A stretch of 64,000 nucleotides of DNA from Puccinia triticina (GCF_026914185.1 NC_070574.1:62001-126000), one strand, 5' to 3'; positions 1-9,441 are shown, counted from the first letter of the stretch. Made by a program: numbers and translations. Notes: generated by a model from the sequence alone, not told the origin.

Positions 1-1922
1 CCCAGCAACATGCCGCATGATGGCCACATGCCCAATCACTTGTGCACAATTAACCACCGTCATCACCTCTAGTTTGGCCTTGACTAATCTGCAGTTGAGA
101 TCGGGGTAATCTCCGTACGGATCATCCTTCCTTTTTAGTTCTTTGAATGGCCTCACCGCGAGCCATGTTGTCCCCGGTGTTTGTTCTGATTGGAAGATGT
201 GGTGTGTTTCTCCAAATCGTTGAAAATTGCCTAAGTAGAACTCAACCATTGAGTTTCCCTCGTGATTCTCCTTTGTTGTGAAGGTCTTCCGGTCAATCTG
301 GATGCTGCTGACAGAGTCCACAGTAGGATTCAAATTGAGGTCTAATTGCGTCATTGGTTTTCCATCACTCCTCCGCTGTTGCAGGCCCACAGCCCTTTGC
401 CACCGCACAAACAAAGGCTGCTGAAGGTTCATTTTGATCGATGCCCCTTTATCTGAATCCTCGGCGGCAGAGGATTGAGCATAGGTTGCGTCATTTTGGA
501 GAGAGCGGAGAGTTGAGTTCATATGCCACTTCTTGAGCAGAGTCTTGGGGATGTCTCCTGCGAATAAGCATCACTCAACATCAGCCATTATGACTGCAGC
601 CAAAGGGAGACAAGCACTCACCAAGTTGGTTGTTGGTAGGGAGCCTCTGTAACATCCCGTTCACTCTTTCCTGTGCCCATGCTGCTGTTGAGCAAGGAGG
701 ACCAAACCTCCGGATTACATCAGAGAAATGCTGAGTCAGATGCAAGTTTGGTTTGCTTGATTTTGTTGGCCAGCCAGTTTGCAGACATCTTTGGTATTTC
801 AATATTAAACTGTCAAGTTCGTCCAAATCTTGCAACTTTATCCTAGGGAGAGTCAGGAAGTGTGCCACTTGAGAAAGCGTGGTAGTTGATTCTAATAGCA
901 ATGAAGTCCTTCTTTTGCTCTGGGTGGTGCCCGTGTCTGCCAGACATCTGACCCAGATTGGAATGAGTGCCATTGTGTAGTACACCTTATACAAGATTAA
1001 CCACTCGGCTGCCTTTAATGAACCGTGAGAAGCAGAACCTAGATTGTGTGGCACTTGGTCAATCCAAGACGGCAGGACAGTGTGTAGGATACATCGTCGG
1101 ACCACATCAAGTTCTTCAGGCAAAAATCGAGGACAGCTCATATCATCAGCTGGCAAAGGTGGGTTTCTTGCTTGTCTTCTCACACCCCTGACAGTATCAT
1201 CGCTGCCACCCTCCTCCTCAGATTCGCTAGATTTGTGATCATCGGACGTGGTGTACGACATTTTCTTTCTCTGACGCAATGCGTAGGAGTGCGTGGATGA
1301 CGTGTCTGAGTGGGCGTGCGGGGATGGTTGAGAGTTAGGATCTGTGGAGGCACGAATCTGTGAAGATTTCCTTTCTGTCGGCGCCATGCGGCTACATCCA
1401 CCGGCAACAGGAGCTTGACGGGTTCGTTTGCTAGGTCTTTCAGCGGCGGGCGCTTCCGTGATGTCGCTCGTCAGTTTCCTCTTCCCCTTTTGACTCTCTG
1501 CCAAACGCGGGTGATCACCAAAGGGCATCTCCGAGTAGGACTTGTCGTTCTGCCATGCCTCGTCTATCTCTTGTGATGCTTGAAGTTGCGCACCAGCCAA
1601 GGGCAAATTTAAGAATCGGAAGCTGTGATCTTTCAAGTCACCCAGCACCAAGGCGTGCATCACTTCAATCAAGCAATATGTAACCTGTTTCCAATACGTG
1701 AGTTCATTCAGCACACTCCATCGGGCGCCATGCTTTTTGGTGAATTTCTTGCGTTCTGTGCAATTCTGTATCTTCAGCCAAGCGGATGCATGGTTCTGGT
1801 GTACTTCGTCAGTGCGCTGAGGGAATTTGGTTGTATCTGCCTCGTGCAGGTTGTCCTTAGTGAGGAGACAAAAGGCACAAAACAGTTGGGCAGTGTGACT
1901 CCCAAATCCGCCGGTCTTCCGT
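1..1922 (-). pseudogene. Tnp2-like transposase, C-terminal part (exons 2b and 3, runs off the left edge)
   Basis: This continues the same frame after the gypsy element. From 1918 it reads a GGFGSHTAQLFCAFCLL block and then the hallmark TYCLIEVMHALVLGDLKDH. A charged, low-complexity spacer follows (about 1560-1200, rich in Arg, Ser and Glu), then a domain with LPSWIDQVPHNLG, AAEWLILYKVYYTMALIPIW and LHLTQHFSDVIRRFGPP, typical of the C-terminal half of basidiomycete Tnp2-type proteins. A 64-bp intron lies at 621-558 (donor GTGAGT, acceptor CGCAG). Exon 3 from 557 to 1 carries the tail pattern FGETHHIF, then TTWLAVRPF and YGDYPDLNCRLV. No stop or frameshift was seen, so the lesion is the insertion alone. 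The stop codon lies beyond the window. Confidence 0.82.
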
Positions 1923-2768
1923 TATGGAGCTCCGTCCGGTGCTAGGCCGGCGGCAGCGCTGGGAGTGGAATGGTGTCGGGTGACTGCCCTCACGGATCGG
2001 TCCGGAAAGATGAGACGGAAGATTCGAGATGATAGCGTTGTGGAGGTGGTTTTGAGAGTTCGCCGAGGGTTGGATTCTCGGCGGCGGTTTTGTTGAGGAT
2101 TCTGGGATGATTTGAGGGATTCGTCGAAAGAAGTTGGATTCTTGGGACTTGGACTCTGGATTCTAGACTCTGGACTCGAGATGGCGGATCAGAATGCCAT
2201 GGCCTCCCTTCCTCCAAGTTCCGCGAACTTGGACTCAGGGAGACACATGTCACATGTATTTCATCATCTCCTTGCGCGCCACGCGCGCACACAACACAAC
2301 ACAACACAGAGAGAAAAGAAAAAGAAAAACAAAACAGAACAAAAAAAAAGAAAGCAAAACAAAATAGCAAAACTCAGCAGAGAGAAAGATAGAGGAGGAA
2401 GGAAAAAAAAACCACAGCCTAGAATATGAGGAAGAAAAGCCACAAACCAGAGAGAGGAAAGAGAAAAGCAGATCAAAACAAAGAAAACAGGAATAAACCC
2501 ACAGCACAAGCTGTGTTAGGACCATGAAAAATAAACAGAGGGTGACTAGAGGGAAGAGGGATAAGATGGAAAGGAGTGAGGAAGGGGAGGAGAGAAAAGG
2601 GCCCAGACAGGAAATATGAAGGAGGAACAAAATGGGGGAAAGGAAGCTGGAGGTGGAAACTGAAGCTTGAGGATTGAGCCTTGAGGGTCTTGAACTGTGA
2701 GTCTTGATGTGAGCGCCGGTGAGCTTTGAGAACTGAAAATTGATTTGACTACCGGGTTGACCACCACA
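1923..2768 (-). repeat. 3' LTR of the gypsy element
   Basis: Matches 9442-10287 almost base for base over 846 bp, with two substitutions noticed. Lies downstream of pol in the direction of transcription. Confidence 0.95.
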
Positions 2769-2784
2769 TCCCACCACCACTTAC
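2769..2784 (-). promoter_or_regulatory. Candidate polypurine tract of the gypsy element
   Basis: Directly upstream of the 3' LTR the coding strand reads AAGTGGTGGTGGGA. This is G-rich and correctly placed to prime plus-strand DNA, but it is interrupted by T residues, so the call is positional. Confidence 0.45.
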
Positions 2785-2834
2785 AGTCTGTCCCTAGACT
2801 GTGCGGTCTCCGCCAAAGATCCTGTCGAACCGCG

Positions 2835-2952
2835 CTGAAGAAAAGAAACAAAGGGGACCCGGCGGGTGGCTCACGACAGTGGCGAATGTAGAGCTTACGA
2901 CAATTTTTCGGTAGTAGATACCCGAGGTGCATACCGAGGAGGGGGAACTTAC
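2835..2952 (-). repeat. Intron-like module D (downstream of pol)
   Basis: 118 nt from GTAAGTTCCCCCTCC to TTTCTTTTCTTCAG, starting at the end of the read-through pol tail and ending 66 nt before the 3' LTR. Contains TATGCACCTCGGG and GCCACTGTCGTGAGC, as in B and C. Confidence 0.7.
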
Positions 2953-3035
2953 TTTTGGTCTCCAATGCCCCCACGAGGAAAGTATTCCTTGACCTGATCC
3001 GCCGCGAACCGACGTTTGAGTTCCGCGCCATCGAG

Positions 3036-6000
3036 CTAGGCGAGAACATAAGAGCCTCCGTGAACTTGCTTGACGATCCGATAGGGCCCGTTCCATTTGT
3101 GGGCGAAAAGCTGCCCCCACTGAACCTCCAATGACCGGTTGTAAGCGAGGACTAGAGTACCGGGAGAAAGAGAGTCGCGCAACCTATCCGAGTTCCGATC
3201 TTGCCAATAGCGAATAGAGTCCGCACGGGATTTCATCATCCAATCATGAGCGACTCGCCGAGATTCTTCACTGCGCTCGAGCTGTCTGGACCGCGCCACA
3301 AGTAGGTCGGAGGTACCGCGTACCTCATCCCAGTCCACTCCAAAGAAGGATTCGATATCTAGGTCAATGGGGAGGGCGGCACGCTGCCCGAACACGAGCT
3401 CGTACGGCGAGTAGCCCGTCGTGCGCTTGGTGGAGATACGATCCGCGAAAAGTACTAGAGGCAGGAACTTCCTACAGTTCTTGCCCGATTCGCCAGCGAG
3501 TTTGACCAGAGCCGCCTTCAGTGGCGCGTGCCCACGCTCGACCATTCCCTGAGCCTCCGGATAATATGGCGTCGAGACCCTGTGTTGCCCTGGCAAAGAC
3601 CTCAGCATCTCCGCCAGTGCTCCGCCAAACTCCGAACCTCCGTCTGTCGAATAAGCGCGCGCTAAGCCATAGCGCATGGTCCAGTGTTCTTGCAGGAAAG
3701 CCGCGACAGCCTCCGAAGTGATGTTGTTGAGGAATTTCGCCTCCACCCAGCCCGAGAAGTCGTCGCGGGCGACAATAAGATACTTTGCTCCGCTGGCTTT
3801 GATGTGAACAACGTCCATTGAGACCCGTCCGAACAGAGTGTCCTTGCCAGTTGGATAGCGGACCTCCTGTGGTCGCCGTAGGTCTCGCTTCTGGCAGGCC
3901 TCACAACTGCGGCACCAAGATTGCACCGCCTTCTTGAGGGACGGCCACCAAAAGCGGTCCGCGACGCGACGATAGGTTTCCGCAGTGCCACGATGGCCCA
4001 GGTCCTCGTGCAAGCGACCGAGAATCTCATCCTGTTTGCTGGGCACCGTGACAACGATTCTTGGGAGGGGGCTACCTCTCTTCATGAGGCGCCCCGCCTG
4101 CACAAAGAACCCTGACGCTTTCCTTCTCAATGCCTGAAACGCTACTGAGTCCACGCCTTTGGGCCGCGCCATCGTCGTAAGATAGTCTTCCAATTGACGC
4201 CAGAATCCCTCCTGGAAGCCGGTGTATTCTGATACCCCGCTAGCCGAGAACGAGGCTAATGGTCTAATGAGAGGGGCTTCCTCGTCAAAATCGGACGCAG
4301 GTGGGTCTGACTCGTCGTCGCCTTGCGGTCTGCGGGAAAGTCCGTCCGGCATCGTGAACAATTTGCCCGGGCGGTGAGTGATGTCGAAAGAAAACAAGTG
4401 GATGAACGAAACCCATCGAGTCATTGGGGCATTGGGTAGGCTTGGCGCATTGATCATCTGAACAAGGGACTGAGCATCGACGATGAGTTCGAAATGCTGC
4501 CCCCAGAGAACGATTTGAAGCTTCTTCAGGATCCTCGCGACTCCGCAGAGCTCGAGTTTGGGTTGCGAATAACGAGATTCCACGTCAGAGAATAACAGCG
4601 ATTCGTAGAGCGCAGGGCGATCGAGACCATTGCCGTCTGCTTGCGTAAGAACCGCCCCCGCGGCGTGAAAGCTGGAGTCTACCGCGAGTTTGAGGCGCCC
4701 AGCGCTTGGCCCGTAGTCCACTTTGACCAGGACAATGTCCCGTCCTACCAAAGACTTAAGCCGCTCGAAGGCTTCCGCACAATCCTCCGTCCAGAGAAAT
4801 TCAGCATCTTTCCGAGTCAAGCGCCGAAGAGGAAGGCAAATCTGGGACAACGCTGGAATAAAAATCCTAACGTACACTACCACGCCTAAGAAACCTCGAA
4901 CCTCTGTGGCGTCCATGGGGGTGGGCCAAGACAAAATCTTGTTAACCTTGCTTTTCGCCATCCGCCGGCCCTCCTTGCAAACCACGTGGCCGACGATCTC
5001 CAATGCAGGCACGCATGCAGCCAGCTTGGTCGCCGAGACCGTCAACCCGGCCTCTTCGATCCGGAACAAAACCCGTTCAAGAGTCGCAGCGTATTCCCAG
5101 ATGAACCGCCTGACTCCGGGATGCCACGACAGAACTTCCCCCTCGTAATCCGAGACTGGGCCTTTGATGCCCCCATCATCGATGAACACCCCGGCGTGGT
5201 CGGGAATCTCGTCCTGCAGAACCCACATCATCTGTGCCTGATAAACGGCAACAGAGTTAGTGGCGCCCTGCGGGAGGCGAGTCAGTTGGAATCTACCCAG
5301 CGGGGTGTCAAAAGTGGTCAATGGTCGGGAGATGGGATCTAAAGCACGTTCGTCGTAGCCGCCGAGAATGTCGCCTAGTCCATAGCAGGCGCGGCCTGAG
5401 AATGACTCGACGAAGTCCTCAGTAGCTGGAGGAACACCGGCATCTTTCACCGTAACTTTGTTCAAAGGCTGTAGATCATGCACAATCCGTAGCTTGCCGT
5501 TACCCTTCAGCACGCAGAAGACCGGTGAAGAATATGACGATGTTGATTGTTCGTACAACCCGTTCCGCACCCTTTCTCTGAGAATCCTCGTATACTCGTC
5601 CAATTTAGCTGCGGGTATGGGGATCTTCTTCTTTTGCCATGGTTCATGCTCGACGACCGGGATGATGTAAGGAAGGCCGTATGAGTCCTTCAAAAGGCCG
5701 CGCTCGGATTCGTCAAAAGCAATGGACTGATTCCGCTCCGCCAGTACGTTCTTGATGAGGTTCAGCTCATCCGGCCAAAGCCAGCCGTCCGGGCCAAAAT
5801 TCACCACCTGGAGGCGTTCCGCGGTAACGCGCCCCTTGGGCCGAAAAGGACCCGCCAACAAGCGGGGAAGAGGCCGGTAGGGATCGCGGGAAAGAGGGGG
5901 TCGACGAAGAGGGGGATTCAACCCTAGCGGCATCGGCTGGTTTACTGGCTTGATCTTCCGAGAAACTGGTTTGTACTTGGCTGCGAAGGCCACGTACTCG

Positions 6001-6863
6001 CCCGCTGCCCAAGCGTCCAACAAGGCGGCTTGAGATTGTCCGCTGAGACCACCCCGAAGAAGTTCCCAAGTCCGTCGTTCCCCAGGATCCTCGAAAGGGG
6101 CCTTATCTGCATAGGTAAGACCAGACAGAAAGGGGCGGCTCACGAGAGTGGCAGATCGTAGGGCTTTTGACGAGGCGGCATCTAGCCCGGAGGTGCATAA
6201 TCGGAGAGAACTTACTTCTAGTTCCTCCAACCTCCGCGGACTACCTTTTTCCTCCTCATCCATCTGATCCTTCGCTAGTTTTCCCTCATCGCGGAGGCTC
6301 GGAAGTTTAACCTCATTGCGGAGGGTCTCGATAGACGGAACTAGATTAGCCTCATTGCGGAGGGTCCCAATGGGCAAAGATAGATTATTCTCTTTCCGGA
6401 GACGCTGTCGGTGAGAAGATGGGCCACCTAAAGTGGGAGAGAGATTGGATTCCAAAGAGTTGCTCACGAGCGTGGCACGAGATAGTGTTTTTGATGACGC
6501 GGTAATATCTACCCTGAGATGCATACATGGAGGGGGACTTACTTTGACGCTTTGTGCCCCTGCTGAATACCCATGCTGCCCACCGCGAGCTATTTGTCCG
6601 CCTTTTGAAGAAATGAGAGGGAAGACTTGATCGAGATGAGGAAAAGGAGGGCTGGCAGAAACGAGACCAAAGTTTTTTGGGTTTTCGAGATTTTCTTGAT
6701 GTTTTTGCTCTTGATAATTTTTGATTGAACCGTCTGAGGAAACTGAGAGTAATGAAGCTGAGTGAGGAAAGAAATGATGGGTCGATGAGTCGGAAGCCGA
6801 TCCGCCGGTGAAAAGTCGAGACCCTTGATTAAGACCGCCGGCAAATGGATCGGCTCCATTCAT
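3036..6863 (-). CDS. pol: Gypsy pol: reverse transcriptase, RNase H, integrase (premature stop near the C terminus)
   Basis: The 1275-residue frame overlaps gag by 4 bp (ATGA). Residues 1-330 are a poorly conserved leader that includes two copies of the intron-like module and imperfect LRNE repeats (about 6285-6400). Reverse transcriptase spans roughly 380-620, with FIDD as the catalytic box near 561. RNase H follows (LAVDSSFHAAGAVL, about 726). Integrase has its HHCC zinc site near 945-985 (HEDLGHRG, then CRSCEACQ) and the catalytic D, D, E at about 1014 (VSMDVV), 1073 (STDGGSEF) and 1106 (GMVERGH). A GPY motif (WNGPYRIVKQ) lies near the end. The frame stops at TAG (3038-3036), after which about 34 further codons stay open in the same frame and read like the usual end of a gypsy integrase. 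That suggests a nonsense mutation, probably mild because only the tail is lost. Confidence 0.92.
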   Translation of the reverse strand: MNGADPFAGGLNQGSRLFTGGSASDSSTHHFFPHSASLLSVSSDGSIKNYQEQKHQENLENPKNFGLVSASPPFPHLDQVFPLISSKGGQIARGGQHGYSAGAQSVKVSPPPCMHLRVDITASSKTLSRATLVSNSLESNLSPTLGGPSSHRQRLRKENNLSLPIGTLRNEANLVPSIETLRNEVKLPSLRDEGKLAKDQMDEEEKGSPRRLEELEVSSLRLCTSGLDAASSKALRSATLVSRPFLSGLTYADKAPFEDPGERRTWELLRGGLSGQSQAALLDAWAAGEYVAFAAKYKPVSRKIKPVNQPMPLGLNPPLRRPPLSRDPYRPLPRLLAGPFRPKGRVTAERLQVVNFGPDGWLWPDELNLIKNVLAERNQSIAFDESERGLLKDSYGLPYIIPVVEHEPWQKKKIPIPAAKLDEYTRILRERVRNGLYEQSTSSYSSPVFCVLKGNGKLRIVHDLQPLNKVTVKDAGVPPATEDFVESFSGRACYGLGDILGGYDERALDPISRPLTTFDTPLGRFQLTRLPQGATNSVAVYQAQMMWVLQDEIPDHAGVFIDDGGIKGPVSDYEGEVLSWHPGVRRFIWEYAATLERVLFRIEEAGLTVSATKLAACVPALEIVGHVVCKEGRRMAKSKVNKILSWPTPMDATEVRGFLGVVVYVRIFIPALSQICLPLRRLTRKDAEFLWTEDCAEAFERLKSLVGRDIVLVKVDYGPSAGRLKLAVDSSFHAAGAVLTQADGNGLDRPALYESLLFSDVESRYSQPKLELCGVARILKKLQIVLWGQHFELIVDAQSLVQMINAPSLPNAPMTRWVSFIHLFSFDITHRPGKLFTMPDGLSRRPQGDDESDPPASDFDEEAPLIRPLASFSASGVSEYTGFQEGFWRQLEDYLTTMARPKGVDSVAFQALRRKASGFFVQAGRLMKRGSPLPRIVVTVPSKQDEILGRLHEDLGHRGTAETYRRVADRFWWPSLKKAVQSWCRSCEACQKRDLRRPQEVRYPTGKDTLFGRVSMDVVHIKASGAKYLIVARDDFSGWVEAKFLNNITSEAVAAFLQEHWTMRYGLARAYSTDGGSEFGGALAEMLRSLPGQHRVSTPYYPEAQGMVERGHAPLKAALVKLAGESGKNCRKFLPLVLFADRISTKRTTGYSPYELVFGQRAALPIDLDIESFFGVDWDEVRGTSDLLVARSRQLERSEESRRVAHDWMMKSRADSIRYWQDRNSDRLRDSLSPGTLVLAYNRSLEVQWGQLFAHKWNGPYRIVKQVHGGSYVLA
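6107..6215 (-). repeat. Intron-like module C (inside pol)
   Basis: 109 nt from GTAAGTTCTCTCC to ACCTATGCAG, open in the pol frame. It shares the ATGCACCTC and GCCACTCTCGTGAGC blocks with the other copies. Confidence 0.7.
6428..6542 (-). repeat. Intron-like module B (inside pol)
   Basis: 115 nt from GTAAGTCCCCCTCC to CCCACTTTAG. It is open in the pol frame, and splicing it would shift the frame and run quickly into a stop. Its translation contains the stretch SKTLSRATLVS, resembling SKALRSATLVS from module C. Confidence 0.7.
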
Positions 6864-6869
6864 AAAAAA
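6792..6869 (-). promoter_or_regulatory. Predicted -1 ribosomal frameshift signal between gag-protease and pol
   Basis: On the coding strand, T TTT TTA (6869-6863) sits in the gag frame in the X XXY YYZ register, directly before the gag TGA. A 1-nt backward slip enters ATG AAT GGA, the pol frame. Five bases further begins a strong stem: GGAGCCGATCC (6857-6847) pairs with GGATCGGCTTCC (6803-6792), 11 pairs with one bulged base. It is extended inward by GCCGG/CCGGC (6842-6838 with 6808-6804). Slippery heptamer, 5-nt spacer and stable stem match known retroviral signals. The ATGA overlap also permits termination-reinitiation. Confidence 0.8.
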
Positions 6870-9001
6870 TGCTTATCCTCCTGAGAGTCTTTTTCGAGGC
6901 GCCCGCAATGAACCAAGACGCCCTTCCGACCATGAGCCGGAAACTCGCGCTCCCATCTCCCCTTATCAACCGGGCAGAGAGTTACCTCGATGTTCCTTCC
7001 ACTCGAGTCGGGCAGAATAATTCGCTCGCCGGATGAAGGGGAGAACATCAAGGTAGCCCTGAAATCCATTAAGAATGGGCGACCGAGGATGAACGGCCCA
7101 TCGGCCCGGGTGATCCAGAAATGGCAGGTACCCACAATAGAACGGCCCACGCGTATGGGTACGTCCTCGGCGATGCCAATCAGCTCACACGCCTGATTGT
7201 TGATTCCGTAGACGGCCGCACTGAAATTTACCCGCGGAGTGAGATTTAATTTGACCGCTAACGAGTCCGAGATTAAGTTGAGCTGGGAACCGGAATCAAC
7301 CAGCGGGGACGAGATCATCTCACCCTCCCCCACGCTACAGCTGAGATAGCCGAGCGGACAGGAGTACAAACTCGGATCAAATTCCCCATCCGGATCGATC
7401 CCTTCCGCCAACGTCCCGGAATTCACCTTCAGGTCCTCGGAGCCAACCTCCACCCGACGGCGGGAGACCCATTTCTTCACGCCGTCCGAGACGGCTGGCG
7501 AAACCGAACAAATCTCCCCGACGGTCGTAGTCACGGGTAGGTCAAAAATCCTCTTGACAAGCCCCTCGACCGCGTCCGGGTGGTCACGAGAGACCTCACG
7601 CTTGAATCGGACCTTCGGCTGTTGTCCTGCAGCTTTGGGAGGAGTGGCAGAGCGAGAGGGCTGCTCCGTTGGTGGAGAAGACTCAGGATCCGGCTCGTTC
7701 ATGATCCTATCGAAGAGCTCCGGCTCCTCCTCCTCTTGGGATCTCGCTGGATCCTTGGGCGCTCCAGGTGTCTTCCGCAGCGGCCTCCGCGACTGAGTTG
7801 GTGGAACTAGAGGAGCCTTGAACGGCCGTGCCTCTTCATGTCGCTTCCTGCCCGCCGGATCGGACTCATAGGTTCCAGCAAAAGCCTGCGAGGACACCGC
7901 CGGTGGATACCAGGGTTGCAAAGATCCGCAGCTTGCCTTATATTCAACGGCGGCTGCGCTAGATGTCTGTCGGGTGGGAGTCGAAGGTCTTGGCGCCCCC
8001 GCGGATGGAGTTGGATGGTAGGAGGCCACAATGTGTCGGATCGGCCTACTACGGTCGAACGGGACGAGCGCCCCGTTTGGGAGAAAAAAATTGGTGCCGC
8101 GTTGTTCGACGAGCCCCGCCTCCTTGTCTTTAGCGAGCTCTAGACAGCGGCCGGTCCCGTGGTTCTCACGGTGGCAATAATAACACACCATCGGTGGTCG
8201 GTCCGTCGACGCCGAAGCCTTAGAGGGAATAGCGGCTATCTTCTGGTCGATCTTATGTTCAAACGCCTCCAACATCCGCGAAAGCTCGTCCATGTTGGGG
8301 GCGGGTTTCGAAGACGCCGGAGCTTCCTTGGGACGACGATCCTCGCCCATCTTTTTCATGACGGAGTTTCCCTCTTGGAATGAGGGGCCGACGACGGGCT
8401 GTCCGGTCCTCGACTCCTCAAACGTGAGCGCGGTCTGCTCTTTCATCACCGCATCCACGGCGTCTTTGAGGATCTTGAAGCTCGGCAACTTGAACCGGTT
8501 GTCCAGAGTGGTCACCATGGTCCCGTCGCGAATCAGCTTCTTCCTGATCTCGTCCTGAACGGTGGGCGAGAACGCTTGGTAGTAAGAATTTCGGATTTCC
8601 TCCACCGAATCGATGTGCGCTTTCGAGAGAAGGTAGGACTGGATGGGCTCCCAAGACTGGCGGAACGTCTGATAGTCTGACGCACTAGCCACACCGCCCT
8701 TTGAAGCTCGATCCTCGACCAGAGAAGTCAAGTCCCGCGTCGTGAACCTGGCGGTGTCCACTTGGCCCCAATAGGCGATCATCGCGGCCTTGAGCTTCGG
8801 CCAATCGGGAGGACTGAACCCCTCCAGCGTCTTGAGGATGTCTAGCAGCTCGTCAGTGGCAAGAAACAGCCGAATCTGCCGGGCCATGTCGAGCTCGGTA
8901 GCCTCGTCCAAACTAGCCACCATCTCGTAGGTTTCGATGAACCTCTCGACCTTGGTCCCATCGAAGCATAGCCGCTTGTTCGGCGATTGGATCTTGACCA
9001 T
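6860..9001 (-). CDS. gag: Gypsy gag with zinc knuckle and aspartic protease
   Basis: This 713-residue frame starts at the ATG at 9001 and ends with TGA at 6862-6860. The N-terminal 200 residues resemble a retrotransposon capsid region, followed by a Pro/Ser-rich linker. A CCHC zinc knuckle (CYYCHRENHGTGRC, about residues 273-286) would bind genomic RNA in the particle. Near residue 570 the motif PLVDSGSQLNL is the active site of a retropepsin-like aspartic protease, and FILGRPFL near residue 640 is its typical second motif. Gag and protease therefore share one frame, while reverse transcriptase lies in the next. The last codons, CAT TTT TTA TGA, form a slippery site (separate entry). No internal stop was seen. 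The 5' leader between the primer site and this ATG holds one intron-like module. Confidence 0.92.
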   Translation of the reverse strand: MVKIQSPNKRLCFDGTKVERFIETYEMVASLDEATELDMARQIRLFLATDELLDILKTLEGFSPPDWPKLKAAMIAYWGQVDTARFTTRDLTSLVEDRASKGGVASASDYQTFRQSWEPIQSYLLSKAHIDSVEEIRNSYYQAFSPTVQDEIRKKLIRDGTMVTTLDNRFKLPSFKILKDAVDAVMKEQTALTFEESRTGQPVVGPSFQEGNSVMKKMGEDRRPKEAPASSKPAPNMDELSRMLEAFEHKIDQKIAAIPSKASASTDRPPMVCYYCHRENHGTGRCLELAKDKEAGLVEQRGTNFFLPNGALVPFDRSRPIRHIVASYHPTPSAGAPRPSTPTRQTSSAAAVEYKASCGSLQPWYPPAVSSQAFAGTYESDPAGRKRHEEARPFKAPLVPPTQSRRPLRKTPGAPKDPARSQEEEEPELFDRIMNEPDPESSPPTEQPSRSATPPKAAGQQPKVRFKREVSRDHPDAVEGLVKRIFDLPVTTTVGEICSVSPAVSDGVKKWVSRRRVEVGSEDLKVNSGTLAEGIDPDGEFDPSLYSCPLGYLSCSVGEGEMISSPLVDSGSQLNLISDSLAVKLNLTPRVNFSAAVYGINNQACELIGIAEDVPIRVGRSIVGTCHFWITRADGPFILGRPFLMDFRATLMFSPSSGERIILPDSSGRNIEVTLCPVDKGRWEREFPAHGRKGVLVHCGRLEKDSQEDKHFL

Positions 9002-9012
9002 CACGACGGATT

Positions 9013-9118
9013 CTAGGGAGAAAACTGACGGACGAGAGGGTGCGGCTCACAGCGGTGGCGATGATGCTTTGATACGAGTGTAGACTTTCGGAGGTGCTAC
9101 TAAGTGGAGGGGACTTAC
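9013..9118 (-). repeat. Intron-like module A (gypsy 5' leader)
   Basis: 106 nt on the coding strand, from donor-like GTAAGTCCCC to a pyrimidine tract and acceptor TCTCCCTAG, 12 nt before the gag ATG. Related in sequence to modules B, C and D: shared GTAAGTYCC start, a CACCTC block and a GCCAC...GTGAGC block. Confidence 0.7.
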
Positions 9119-9389
9119 TTCTTCCTCTCCTTTTCCCCGCTGCTGAACACAGAAAAAGAATAAAACAAAAAAAAAAAAAAAGGAAATAATCAAATTGACG
9201 GATGACGTGTATCGATGGATCGAGATCGTTCGTTCGTGGATGTGGGAGATACCGGTCGTATCCGAGAGTTTTGGAGAGAAAGAAGACTCCCAAGTGATTC
9301 AGCTGAGAATCTCAAATTTGAAGAGATTCAGGGTAAAAGAAAAAGAAAGGAAAAGAATTTTAACCGCCAAACGCCTCAAAACCACAGTC

Positions 9390-9439
9390 CGAGACTGTAA
9401 ATCTTGAGGTCGCTGGTTCGATCCCGGCTCGGGGGACCA
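9390..9439 (-). promoter_or_regulatory. tRNA primer-binding site with an extended tRNA-Tyr-like half
   Basis: Two bases inside the 5' LTR, the coding strand reads TGGTCCCCCGAGCCGGGA, complementary to a tRNA 3' end including CCA. The match does not stop at the usual 18 nt. The plus strand from 9390 folds as a tRNA 3' half: anticodon stem CGAGA/UCUUG around the loop CUGUAAA (anticodon GUA, Tyr), a 5-nt variable region, a T stem GCUGG/CCGGC with loop UUCGAUC, then an acceptor strand and CCA. No D arm or 5' half is present, so it is not a tRNA gene. Confidence 0.8.
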
Positions 9440-9441
9440 AA

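Noticed and set aside
2112..2429. Lysine-rich 105-codon frame present in both LTRs
   Set aside because: Identical in both LTRs only because the LTRs are near-identical; poly-purine composition and no family resemblance.
4641..5342. Overlapping plus-strand open frames within gypsy pol
   Set aside because: They are antisense to the reverse transcriptase domain, with no domain or splice support.
9390..9439. Possible tRNA-Tyr gene
   Set aside because: No D arm, no acceptor 5' strand, and CCA is encoded; better explained as an extended primer-binding site.
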